This document shows, piece after piece, positions 22,307-33,399 of a stretch of DNA of 64,000 bases. Below the pieces are notes generated by a model. The model saw only the letters and a program-made list of their open reading frames with translations. It did not search any database and was not told where the DNA came from. The DNA is taken from positions 10,837,100 through 10,901,099 of the forward strand of contig NC_084816.1 of assembly GCF_963583255.1 (NCBI RefSeq), given 5' to 3'. The stretch is from Pyrus communis (Eukaryota; Streptophyta; Magnoliopsida; Rosales; Rosaceae). Both the position numbers and the translations under genes were made by a program. Numbering within the stretch: position 1 is the first letter of the stretch; every line of letters starts with the position of its first letter.

Positions 22307-25300
22307 GTTAACTTTGTGTAAGACTAAACCCTACATTTAAATTTCATTTTCATTTCATTCATCATAATATACATTTAGGTAAACTAATTTTTTTTATATA
22401 ATATAGGAATATACAATTTGTATAATCTTCATGTAGGTACATTAATTCATTTGATATATTTTGGTATATCCATTGATACAAATATGTAGGTACCTTAATT
22501 CAATATAATACATTTCTAGCATTAGATTTTTTTTGTTTTTTTGTTTTTTAATTCTAATTTTTACCCTTTCTGCAAATACATGCAGTGTTTGTGGAGAAAA
22601 TACTAAGAGTTCAACCAGATGTGAAAAAGATTTATCTTCTTATAAGAGCTACAGATACCAAGGCAGCCACAGATCGCATGCATAAAGAGGTTTATCTGTA
22701 AATACGTATTCGCAACTGCAATAGTTTTGTTTAATTATCTTGTAGTTAATCACGTACATTTTATTAAATATTAACTTAAATTATATAATCTCAGATCATA
22801 GAGAAGGAGTTGTTCAGTGTTCTGAAGGAGGAATGGGGCACAGAGTTTGATTCCTTCATTGCAAACAAAGTTGTGGCTATCCCGGGAGACGTAGTTTCTG
22901 AAGATTTGGGAGTGAAAGAATTGAAGTTGAGGGAAGAAATGTGTAGTGAAATTGAAATCATATTAAACTCTGCAGGAACCACCAACTTTGATGAAAGGTA
23001 GTTACTACATATGGAACACTGAAAACACCATTACATAAGACATTGTAAAATATCGTCTCTCTATAAAATACTAAAATAAACATGTAAATTTATGTCTTTA
23101 CTATTTGTTCTATAGATATGATATTGCACTGAGCGTCAATACATTTGGAGTTCAGCATGTGTTGAGCATGGCAAAGAAATGTCTAAAACTAGAGATCCTG
23201 CTCCACGTGTCAACTGGTTAGTGTTCATTTTTCTCATTTTGGTTCCAATATGAATAGTTTTTTATTTACTTTTCATAAAATGCTACACTTAACACATATT
23301 TGTACCATCATTTGTATCTTCTCTTTAATAGAGGTACGACACACCAATACATGTGGTTCTATCTCTGTTATAGAAAGTATACAAATATGTGGTATCATTG
23401 TTCCAATATGAGAGAATTTTTTATTTGTATAAGTGGATGACATGATTAATATGTCTCACTTTAGAGTATATTTTTCATGAGTGGATTTTCATACGCTGAA
23501 GTTTCATGTCTCACCTATTAATTTTATTTAAAATAAAAAGGCTCTTACACCCAATTAAACTTAACTGAAAATTTTGAATTTACCATCTAATAATGAATTT
23601 TCTTTACTTAAAACCCCACAGTTTTTCTTTTTTTAATTAAACCTACCGACTACACTCGACATATGCAGAATCATTAATTAAGTATGACTTCATACGTTTT
23701 TTGTACAATGCCTAAAATACCCCTAAGTACATGATATATATGACAATTGATGTTGTAAAATTCAGCGCACATTAATAACAAACAATTAATGTTATAAAAT
23801 TCAATGCGTATTAATGACAAATTGAATTGATGTTATGATATATACTGTGCGGTAAAAAAAAAAAAAAAACTAATAAAAATGATTTGAAAACTTTAAGTTT
23901 TAATGATAAGAACAAAATAAAAGGTGAAGTGAATAGTACCAGGATTAACTTTTTAGTGTAAAAATGTGGTTTTTTGTTAAAATGAACAGTACCGCAGGCT
24001 TTTCGTTAAAACTCCCAAAAAAATAAGAGCATTAATGCTATAGTTTCAATGCATTATTAATAAAAAAATTTAAATTTTTGCGAAAATAATGTACCTATTA
24101 TTTAATTTGATGAAAATAATTTACTCATTGTTTAATTTTAGGCTTATGAGTCGAAATGCCCTTTGAAACTGTCATTGAGTCTCAGTTTACCTCCTGAAAC
24201 TAGTTTTGTCTCACTTTGCCTCTTGAAATTGACATTTTCAATTATTTTGTCTCACTTTACACACTTCTATTAATGGACTATTAAATTTAAGGGTATTTTA
24301 GACATTTTATTTTTATACATTTATTTACTTCTAGCCCACACACTAATCAAGTCTCAATTTTATTTTTGAAACTCTAATTCAAACCCATAAATTCAACTGT
24401 TTGAAATTCTAATTCAAACCCATAAATTCATCCATGTGAAATTTTTTGTTTCAAACTGTGCACATTTGTTTTAAATGATTTTTTTGGTTTGGGAAGTATT
24501 TTGGATATGATAGCTTAATGGTATAATGATTTTGTTGTAATGAATATTTTTCAATTGCAAAGTTTCGAGCCAATACATGAATGTCTTATAAGTGAAAGGA
24601 CACTACGAACAAAATGTAACTCTTATTTTGGTTGATACAATGATTTTGTTGCTTGGAATTTTTATATTGATTGAATAATTTATTTTATAAAATGCCCAAA
24701 ATTTATGGGTTTGAATTTGAGTTTCAAAAATAAAATTAAGACTTGTTTAGTGTAGGCTAGAAGTAAATAAATGTATAAAAAATAAAATATCCAAAATACC
24801 CTTGGATTTAACAGTCCATTAATGGAAGTGGGCAAAGTGAGACAAAAGAGTTGAAAATGTCAATTTCAAGGGGCAAAGTGAGACAAAACCAGTTTCAAGG
24901 GATAAACTGAGACTCAATGGCAGTTTCAGGAGACATTTCGACTAATAAGCCTTAATTTTATGTTGTTGTAGCTTAATTTTTACAAGAAACAAAGTACATA
25001 TTACTTATTTTTTTACAAAATAATGTACCTAATTTTTTACAAAATAATGTACCTATTATTTAATTTTATGAACAAATAATTTACATATTGTTTAATTTTT
25101 ATGAAAATAAATGTAACTGTTGTTTAATTTTTACAAGAAACAATGTATCTTCTAGTTTATTTTTACAAAAATTAAGTACCTGTTATTTAATTTTTTTTAT
25201 AAAAAATAATGTGCCTATTGTTTAATTTTTACCAAGTTAATGTATCTACTTTTTATTTATCGTATTAGTATACATATTTAGAATGTATATTCGAACTAAT

Positions 25301-28300
25301 TAAGATTAAAGCAAGGCATTTCCCAGTTCCCAACCTTGAACTGGGAATTGAGAGGCACGAGACAGCCCTCAAAAAAGCCGAAATCTACGAGAAGGCCTCT
25401 TTGACTAAAGATAATCGCGGTTTCCCACCGTCGAGGACAGAGGAAGCGGGGGAAGGTTTACGAATCAGTCAAACGAAATTAAATGTCCACAAAAAAAACT
25501 TATAGCCGTACAGGGCAATGATGGCATGGTTTTGTATATAAATTAAAACGTATGTACATCCTTATATTACATGGCATCAAATTTAAAATTTTAGGTCTTA
25601 TTTTGATATTTTAATATACAAGGGCTTATGTTTAGAGATTAACGGTTGTAATGGACTAAATCTAAAGCACCCATAAATATCACATAAGGCTAAGTGATTT
25701 CTTAAAGAAATAACGTGGTAACCCAATATATACACCACGAGGAGGATACTATCTACAGTATCAGTTCTGCGTCCCACAACCTCCTACCCTAATCCCAGCC
25801 CAGCTCCACCCACACCCACACCCACACCCCATTCAATCTTTTAAGTTTTTCAAGAAGGGGATGGGAGAGAGCATGGCCCTGATGTGGATCTAACTTGTGC
25901 TATTGAGTCGAGGTATCCACGATCTGATGTGAAAGGGAGAATAGGTGTCTAAGGAATATGAAAAATGGAAAAAAAAATAAATTCATAAAAAGCAAAAGAG
26001 GTATTTTTGAAACTTTATTAAATTATTTTGGGCGTCCAAAGAAATTTGGGTGTTCAAGGAATAACTAATTTTGTATTGTCCCTTCATTTATATTATGAAA
26101 TGTGTCATGTACATGGGTGTTAAACCTTGTGTTTCAAATATATTAAAAAATCTCTCCCACTATGAAGACTTGTGTTGACGAGTCTATTGGAGCTAGTTTA
26201 TCCTACGTGGCTCCTTGTATTTAGCAAGAAACACCATTTGCCAAGTCTCTTAATTTACCTTCTCTAAGCTGCACGGCAATGAATCTCGAATTTGTTTACC
26301 GTATTATGGTCTTTTGATTTGCTATACAGTACTGATTGTGAAAGTTTCTCAGCCTATGTGTGCGGCAGAAAGGAAGGACTGATACTGGAGGACTCATCTT
26401 GCATGGATGAGATGGTAAAGGAGACAGCTAAGTTTGATTTCAAGGCGCTTGAGAAGAATCTGGTAGAGGAGAAATTGAAGGAGCTAGAAGCAGAAAATGC
26501 GACAGAAGAAGTCATTAGAACCACAATGAAGGATTTTGGCATTGAAAGGTTGCTCCAAAGTTTTGCATGAAAACAAAAGATGACTTCTTTTTCACAAAAC
26601 ATTAAACAAGTGGTTTTCATCAATAAATTAACCCGACTTTTTGCTAATTTTCAATTTAAACGTTCCTAGGTTTTGTTTGCAACTTTTTGTTTATTTTCTC
26701 ACAGAATTATCTAACTCTTAGGTCAAAATCTTACGGATGGCCAAACACCTATGTGTTTACAAAGGCAATGGGAGAAATAGTTATAGAGCAGTCAAAAGAT
26801 AATCTACCCGTACTCATCCTACGCCCAACGGTAGTTACCAGCACATACAAGGAACCATTTCCGGGATGGGTTCAAGGTTTCAGGTAAGAAGCGTGCTAGC
26901 ACTTTGAAGTGTTTCTTTGGGGAATATAATTGTCCCTTGGAGTAGTTTATAAATTGCTAGCCATTAGTTCATAAATTATTTGGGTTTTTTTTTACTATTA
27001 TCGTTGACACTTTGAAAAATTCATATGCAATGCTTACTAATTGTATTTTTTTCTTCCTAGGTAGTGTAGTTTTGTCAAATAATATTATGATTTCATTTGG
27101 TTGGCCTTATTTAGGACATTTCTAAACTCCTGAATATATGTTATTTTCGTTTGCTACAGAACCATTGATAGCGTAATTGCTGGTTACTGTAAAGGAAAAC
27201 TGACATGTCTAGTTTTCGATCCAACGTCAGTATTTGATATGGTGAGTGAAATTAAACTTCATGATATCCCCACCATACACACCCACAATAATTCTTTAAT
27301 CATGAAAATAATACAACTTTTTTTTTTTATTTTCTTTCCTAGTGTAGTTTTACTATGATATGTGAACTATTAATTCCCATTGCGCACAGACACAATTTAT
27401 TAAGTTATATACATAGTAATTTTCTTGCCATTACCTAGTTAATCATCGCTTTATTTAATTATATAGTCAAGAAACAAAAGTATAACAAGAAAACATTACT
27501 CTCTATATATCATGCGCGATGCAATTTTACAATGCATAAACACAGTTATCTTATGTTGTTGCCACATTACCCTAACACATGACATTTGAAGATATTTTAG
27601 TGCCAAAAAAGAAAAATTTAAATTAAATTCACTTACATATCTGAGTACTATCATATTTATTTCAGAACTTATTTGAGATGATAAAATCGTCTTTTATTGT
27701 GCTGTGATTCATATGACGCCATACATGTATTACAGAGTGGTCCTAAACATGACGAATAAACTTTCTTTGTTTCTCAATATTTATTTGATCGACTCACAAG
27801 CGCGTGCTACTATATTCTATGTTTTCATACAATTTTTTCCAAGGGATATTCTAATTTAAATAGTTTTTTTTTTTTTTAACTCAGATTTGCTTATGCAATA
27901 TTATTTTCTTTTTCTTTTTGTAGAACTAAAGAACAAACATTTACTTTTAAATCATGCAGATTCCAGTTGACATGGTGGTAAATTCAATAATTATAGCCTT
28001 GGTGGCTAATGCAAAATGTTCTTCTACAATCATTTATCATGTGGGAACATCGTCGAAGAATCCTATAATTTTCTCTCGTATTCACAATTTTATCTTCCGA
28101 TACTTCACCAAAGATCCATGGATTAACAAGGATGGAATGCCTGTCAAGGTTGGCAAGGGTACAGTATTCAAGAATATGGCAACTTTTCACATGTATATGC
28201 AATTTCGTTTCATGCTACCTTTGGAGGTTTGTTATTTCTTTCGTTGCTAGTAATATACACTTGAACAAATAAAATAGTGAATACGAACATAATATGTGTC

Positions 28301-28795
28301 GACGTATATCGGTATGTGTAATAATTTATATATGCATAACGGTATGCAATTTTATCTATAAATATTTCTTCATGCGACCCTTTTTTTTCCTTTTTGAAGG
28401 GTTTAAGGTTTGTGAATCAAGTATTTGGCCAGTATTTCCAAGATATGTATCTTAACTACAATCAGAAACTCAAATTGGTGATGCGCTTGGTGGAGCTATA
28501 TGAGCCTTATATGCTGTTCAAGGGCATGTACGTATGTTTTATTTTGTATCTAAGCATATGTGTATTTGTAACTTTATCATCGTACGTAATGATACGTAAT
28601 CATGCGTTGAACTCACATCCTTGAATTGTTTGTAGCTTTGATGACATTAATACTGAGAAGTTGCGAATGATGGCAAGGGAGAGTTTTGTGGAAGCAGAAA
28701 GTTTTGGTTTTGATCCCAGGTGCATTGATTGGGAAGACTACTTTATGAAAACTCACATTCCAGGCCTCAAGAAACATGTTATGATGAAACGATAA
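22154..28795 (+). CDS. FAR: Alcohol-forming fatty acyl-CoA reductase (FAR), ten exons, complete
   Basis: Reduces very-long-chain or long-chain acyl-CoA with NADPH to primary fatty alcohols for wax, suberin or pollen/seed-coat lipids. Exons: 22154-22232, 22586-22689, 22795-22997, 23116-23216, 26353-26548, 26722-26883, 27160-27241, 27960-28226, 28400-28527, 28636-28795. All phases join to 493 residues, the usual length of non-plastidial plant FARs. The Rossmann nucleotide motif TGATGFLG is at residues 18-25. HVSTAYVCG spans the exon 4/5 join. The catalytic Y238xxxK242 is in [20 protein letters not shown] follows, and the C-terminal FAR_C domain ends near [18 protein letters not shown]. There is no N-terminal transit peptide, so an ER-associated CER4/FAR1/4/5-type enzyme is likelier than the plastid FAR2 type. 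No disabling change was seen. Intron 4 (3136 bp) is swollen by insertions; intron 1 begins with a long (TC)n tract. The exact substrate chain length cannot be told. Confidence 0.95.
22244..22302 (+). repeat. (TC)n microsatellite in FAR intron 1
   Basis: About 29 TC units starting 11 nt after the exon 1 donor site. Confidence 0.95.
23867..24018 (+). mobile_element. Dispersed short repeat (MITE-like), copy 2, in FAR intron 4
   Basis: Same family as 20571-20724: GTTTTAATGATAAGAACAAA, AAAATGTGG and TTTTCGTTAAAACTCCC occur in the same order. It is preceded by a 16-nt A run. Confidence 0.75.
24070..25245 (+). repeat. AT-rich tandem array in FAR intron 4, interrupted by a transposon
   Basis: Units of about 30-40 bp built from AAAATAATGTACCTATT and GTTTAATTTT recur at 24075-24140 and again at 24965-25245 with variants (TTTACATATTG, TGTATCTACT). 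The element at 24141-24951 splits the array. Confidence 0.7.
24141..24951. mobile_element. Mutator-like MITE (811 bp) with long TIRs and a 9-bp target duplication
   Basis: The first and last roughly 270 bp are inverted copies: the ends are GGCTTATGAGTCGAAATG and CATTTCGACTAATAAGCC, and the pairing continues through TTTGTCTCACTTTGCC / GGCAAAGTGAGACAAA and beyond. The 9-bp TTAATTTTA occurs directly on both sides (24132-24140 and 24952-24960). Long TIRs with a 9-bp duplication are the hallmark of Mutator-like elements. Caution: the same word is part of the flanking tandem array, so the duplication is less decisive than usual. No transposase is encoded. Confidence 0.8.
25290..25505 (+). other. 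Coding-like open block inside FAR intron 4
   Basis: A frame is open from about 25290 to TAG at 25503-25505. It contains [20 protein letters not shown] and then a Pro/Arg/Glu-rich part ([12 protein letters not shown]). It is much less AT-rich than the intron around it. There is no ATG near its start. It may be a captured exon or a relic of another insertion; I do not recognise it. Confidence 0.35.
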
Positions 28796-29078
28796 TTAAA
28801 AGGTTCATACATTGTCATTGAGATAATATATGTTGCATTCTGATGAACAAGTTCATCAACGGTATCCTATGTTCTACCTTTCCTAGTTTCTACATGGCAG
28901 CTGAAAGCTGTTCGTCAAAGTTGGTTAATGAAGAAGATGCAATATGGTCGTATACTCAAGCATCATTTCTGTTCATTTTTTTAATTACTGAAAATTATGC
29001 CCCTAACTGTTCTTTCTTTCCTGTAGTTGCTTTTGATATTAAATACACCCATATTCTCCTCTTAGTAATTTTTAGAGA
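28796..29078 (+). other. 3' flank of the FAR gene
   Basis: Probable 3' untranslated region. No canonical AATAAA was found close to the stop; AATATATG-like words near 28826 could serve. No other feature. Confidence 0.4.
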
Positions 29079-29222
29079 GATTATATTCACACACCCCAAA
29101 TTACTTCTCCCACACTCTTTTAATTTTTTAATATTTTCTACACACTGCTAACATTTGATAGAAAAATATTAAAAAATTAAAAAGGTGTGGAAGAAGTCAT
29201 TTGGGGTGTGTGAATATAAACA
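29079..29222. mobile_element. MITE of about 144 bp
   Basis: TTATATTCACACACCCCAAA (29081-29100) is mirrored by TTTGGGGTGTGTGAATATAA near 29200-29219. The arms continue inward through CTTCTCCCACAC / GTGTGGAAGAAG and AATTTTTTAATATTTT / AAAATATTAAAAAATT, so nearly the whole element can fold on itself. Confidence 0.85.
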
Positions 29223-30404
29223 GTGTTTGAAGATCAAACAGACGAATTTGAGAAAGAACTGTACACAGTTTCTTGTATAAGATGGTAGCCGAAAAAAGGT
29301 CAACTTTGTGTCTTTTTATTTAATTTTTTGACACGTATCATTCAATTTAACTCTAGAAAAACACTGTTAAAAAAAAAAATTAATAACTTGTGACCAGCCA
29401 TGATTATTCATTTATTTCGGAAACTAGAAAGACTCATAAAATCATTTCAACTCCCTGCACACAGTTATTCTCTCGAACCGGGGAACTCTAGAAAAACAGT
29501 GTTAACTTTTTTAATATAATTAATAAAAATAATTTTTTTAAGAAATACAAGTAAATCCCCAAAAACTCAAATCACCCATTGCCCACCGACCACATCACTC
29601 CGATAGCCACCCCTCGCCCCAATTGCCGACCGTTTCACTCCCAATCACCAAAATACGTGGGCTTCAGCCATTATTCACCAACCCATCATCGTTATCTTCT
29701 TCTTCTTCTGGGTCAAAACAAAGAAACCTAGTTTTGGGCTTCCACAGCCCACCTGTTCTGGATCGTCTTCTTCGTCGTCAACCTCATCTTCCTTCACATA
29801 CTAGTTCTGGGTTTGTTTGTGTTGGATTGGTGGTAGAGACGATTGGAGTTCTAGGTTTGTTTGGGTTGAATTAGCAGCAGAGATAGGGACGATTTGGGGG
29901 AACGTATTGGATTTATGGGTTCTTCTACGGGTTAGGAGATCGAGGACTATGATTGGATTAATGGGGTTGATAAGGACGATAAGGATGATGAGTTTGCACA
30001 GGGTTTAAGGGCTTCTTTTGAAGGATTGCAGGAGATTGGGGGAAGGATTAGAAGGAGATTGAGGATGATGAATTTCCACAAGGTTTATACAATGGCCTGC
30101 ATTTTTTTTTTTAAATTTTTAATTAAATTTTATGATAAGTAACAGTGTTAAAGGTTAAATTTAAGCAAAGAACAAGGGTCACAAGATTAGAGAATACACT
30201 AACCCGCGGCCAGACTTATATATTTTGTTTATGTCAAGCCTAACCAAGCCAAAACAGTACTTAAAGTAGTCTAGTTCAACACAGTTCTGCGCAGTTTTTG
30301 AGTTTGTTTGATGAATATACTTTTTTATTCGACAAAAAGTGGCAAGATAAAAGAAAAAAACAAGAAAAGGGGTAATTAACAAAATTTCATCGATTGATAC
30401 TTAG
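29223..30404. other. Spacer, nothing firmly recognised
   Basis: Contains a direct repeat AACTCTAGAAAAACA(C/G)TGTTAA at about 29351 and 29485. A segment (29580-30080) is pyrimidine-rich at first and purine-rich later, with no recognisable protein. Confidence 0.4.
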
Positions 30405-30578
30405 TACTATGGTTTAGTGGTATTCATCTTCACTGGTAAGTGAGAGGTCTTAGATTCGATTTTCGCCAAAGGCGAGGTTGACTCATATTATTGCTAGCCT
30501 ATTGTGAGGCTAAGCTCACCCCTACCCCCTTAATGTAGATAATATCGTTTGTTATAAAAAAAAAAAAAAAAAAAAAAA
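30405..30578 (+). mobile_element. tRNA-derived SINE
   Basis: The 5' part looks like a tRNA gene promoter: an A-box-like TGGTTTAGTGG (30410-30420) and a B-box-like region AGGTCTTAGATTCGATTTTC (about 30445-30464) spaced as in Pol III tRNA genes. An unrelated body follows and the element ends in a 23-nt A tail (30556-30578). The tRNA-like head lacks full cloverleaf pairing, so this is a SINE and not a tRNA gene. Confidence 0.75.
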
Positions 30579-30784
30579 TCCATCATCGGGTGTGGTTTAG
30601 CAGGTGACAGATGAAAATGTATGTTTAACCGTATGATCAAATTAGACAACGATGCAACTTGCACATACATTCACTCGCATACTTCACCTATGTGAAGGAA
30701 ACTTTTATTTTATTTTTTTAAGCTGTATCTACAAAATCCTTTTAATCAGACTATATTTATTCTGCTACTGCGTATGCGCGAGCA

Positions 30785-31510
30785 TTCTATTATGGTTGTT
30801 ATTTGCAGCTAGATAGCAGCAAGATGAAAGGAATGGACTTTTATAGAGGTCTGGGGAAAAATTGGTGTTGTGGTATTCGAAAATGAAAAAGGAAGAGAGG
30901 TTGCTGCAAGGCTTTGTATTCGGTTGTTGGCGTATTTGGAAGTGTAGAAACTCCGCAACATTTCAAAGCGAGGTTTGTAATCCCATAGAAGCTATCAAGA
31001 GTTTCATGATGCAATGGATTGAGTGGAAGGAAACAACCACCGAGAGCCAGAAAACGAACAAGAAGGGGATAAGGAACAACAGCACACGGACAAGAAATCC
31101 AGAAGGAAAAATAAGGTATGTTCTTGGAGGAAATTAGAAATGGGATGGGCAAGACTTAATTACAATGGAGCCTAGCATGCTGAGACATTAACAAGAGGCA
31201 TGCGGTAGGTACTAAGAAACAACGTTCAGTGGTTTTTGATAAGAGGATGATGCTGGGGTTTGTTGGTTGTGTCAAACATTGTAATGAAGGCGGAGGTAGT
31301 TCGTGCTGCTCTTTGCGCTTGCATGGAGGGTGGGCATAGCGTGTGATAGTCGAATTCGACTCGGTGAACCTCATATTTATGCTAAAGGTTAAATAGAATA
31401 TGAAGCTAGGGTTGAGTGCATCCTATTTGATAAACGTAAGAGCTTGCCAATTAGATGCCATTGAGTTTGCCCTTGCGCCCTGCGATCATAATGCATATTG
31501 AAAAACATTA
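30785..31510 (+). mobile_element. 5'-truncated LINE fragment (end of ORF2, RNase H region)
   Basis: Translations in shifting frames give the region between reverse transcriptase and RNase H of plant L1-type LINEs (FGCWRIWKCRN, then PIEAIKSFMMQWIEW) and then RNase H-like sequence (VIVEFDSVNLIFMLK). Stops and frame changes are frequent. It precedes a second, longer LINE in the same orientation. Confidence 0.65.
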
Positions 31511-31744
31511 AGTTTTATTCCATGGGAATTAGTAAATGCAAGATCAGCCATGAATCAAAATTATTTTAATATCGATATGTTCGTAAACATAAGAAAAATA
31601 AGGTATTGGGGTAGGGTTAGTCATCGAAAGAAGGCTTATGGTTTCTCTTTGACGGCGACAAAACAACTAGTATTAGGGCTTTTTATGATATTGCACCCTA
31701 GGGTTTCTAGTAAAATTATGAGGGTTTGTTGGTGCTTGTGAACA

Positions 31745-32706
31745 TGGTAGTATCGTCGGTGGCAACGAAACAAGCGGGGAAAGAGGAGGATGGGAAACAT
31801 GAAGGAGGGTTTTGAGTTAGAGGAACTAGGGTGAAGGTTTGGTGCCAAACACAAACTTTTAGACAAGAATGAAGCGGAAGAGGCTTGGGTAGGGTTCCAC
31901 TATAGCGTACTTGCATAGCTATTGACGATAAAGGAAGTAAATAGGGATGCCTTCATAGGCAGGTTTAGAACGTTGTGGCAGGGAAAAAAAATGGGCTTTT
32001 ATTCGCGATCTGGGGAATAGGAGATTCCTAGCAAGATTTGTGGGGCAATGTGACATGCTTGGAGTGTTGAACGCTGATCAACCCTGGATTTTTTAGGATG
32101 AACGGGTGATGGTGGCTGATAGGACAGAGAAAGGAAATTATCGATGGGAAACTCTTTCATTGGGTACTTTTTGGGTGCAAATCCATAAGGTTCCACCATT
32201 GAGCATGACGATGTCGGTAGCATAATTGGTAGGAGGACTGATGGGGACGAAGCTAAAAGTGGATAGATCGGTGAGTAAGAATTGCATATGAGGATTCTTG
32301 AGAGTAAAGGCCAGGTTCAATGTGCGTTAACCCTTGACGTGTGAAACTTAGGTTGATTTTCCAGATGAAGGAAAAGTACGGATAGATTTCAAATATGAGT
32401 GCCTACCCAACTACTGCTTGATTTGTGGATTAATGGGGCATCCTACTAGGATATGCAGAGATAATCTAGCAGAGAGCACGTCGATGGAGAATTATACGGC
32501 TAAAAAGGGTGAAATTTTTGCGTTTAAAAATCTAGAGGTCGAGACCGATTTGAAATAGAATTCACTTGTTTCCCTTAATGGAAAGAGTGGTTCTGTGGGT
32601 GGAAATGATGGGTGGAAAGGGCAAGAAGACAAAGTGTGGAGTGATACTGTGGATGGTAGTGAAGGTGGGAGGTTATCAAGGAATTCATTCAATAGGAGGG
32701 GTAGGT
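31745..32706 (+). pseudogene. LINE ORF1 remnant (DUF4283-like and zinc knuckle)
   Basis: An RNA-binding-type N-terminal domain is readable in pieces (FWVQIHKVPPLSM, GGLMGTKLKVDRS). It is followed by a CCHC-type knuckle in CLPNYCLICGLMGHPTRICR (about 32400-32462). Stops and frame changes occur at several points, so no intact product is possible. Confidence 0.75.
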
Positions 32707-32835
32707 AAGGAGCACTGTTTATGAGGATGAGACCATAAACGAAGAGGGCGGCGTTTTCTGAGGATGGGACAATAGGCGAAGAGGGAGAATTAAAGGATAC
32801 TACTGCTTCACCTATGAAAACAAAGAAAATCATAA

Positions 32836-33300
32836 TTAACTAGGCATGGCGAGCATAAGAATCTGGTGGAAACAATACGAAGGAGGAGAGCAAGAGGAGA
32901 TCGAAAGGGAGATAAGGGAGCATGCGTTTAATGCTGAATTGATTGGGCCTTGGGGGGTGTTGGTGCATGTCCATGTCAATTGGTTAAACAAGGAATATAG
33001 GGAAATGAAAGAAGTAAAAAAATTTGAGGAACATGGCGCTGAGATTGATTTAAATGTAGCTATGGACAACGCCAATGCAGATGGGTATAATGAAGAAGTG
33101 AAGGAAGCTAGGAAAGGTGGGAATGAAGAGATAAATTTGGTGGCTACACAAGATTCAGACCCCTTTAATCTTGGATCTATTATAGAAGCAATCACGCGAG
33201 AAAGACGAGCACGTAAGAAAACATTGCAGGAATTACAGGCTGTGAGTCAGGAAGACGGCTATGAGGAAGATGGCTTGGGGATAAAAGTGCTAAGTTGATT
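32836..33300 (+). other. Open block between LINE ORF1 and endonuclease
   Basis: One frame stays open for about 150 codons (from ATG 32846 to TGA 33298), Glu/Lys/Asn-rich (EGGEQEEIEREIREHAFNAE). It lies where the ORF1 tail or the ORF1-ORF2 junction of the LINE should be. I read it as LINE sequence that has by chance kept its frame, not as a separate gene. Confidence 0.4.
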
Positions 33301-33399
33301 AGCTCTTTATTTTTTAGTGAGGCGGAAGAGACCAGCTTGAAGGGGCCTTCAAGCTCGCCATGAAGCTCGACATAATGATGCTACTTAAGACTAAAATCG

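Noticed and set aside
30405..30480. Possible tRNA gene
   Set aside because: The A-box and B-box words are present, but the stems do not pair as a cloverleaf and a non-tRNA body with poly(A) follows, so it is a SINE.
32846..33298. Independent gene of 150 codons
   Set aside because: It lies in the LINE between ORF1 and ORF2 in the same orientation, with composition like the rest of the LINE; a separate gene is not needed to explain it.
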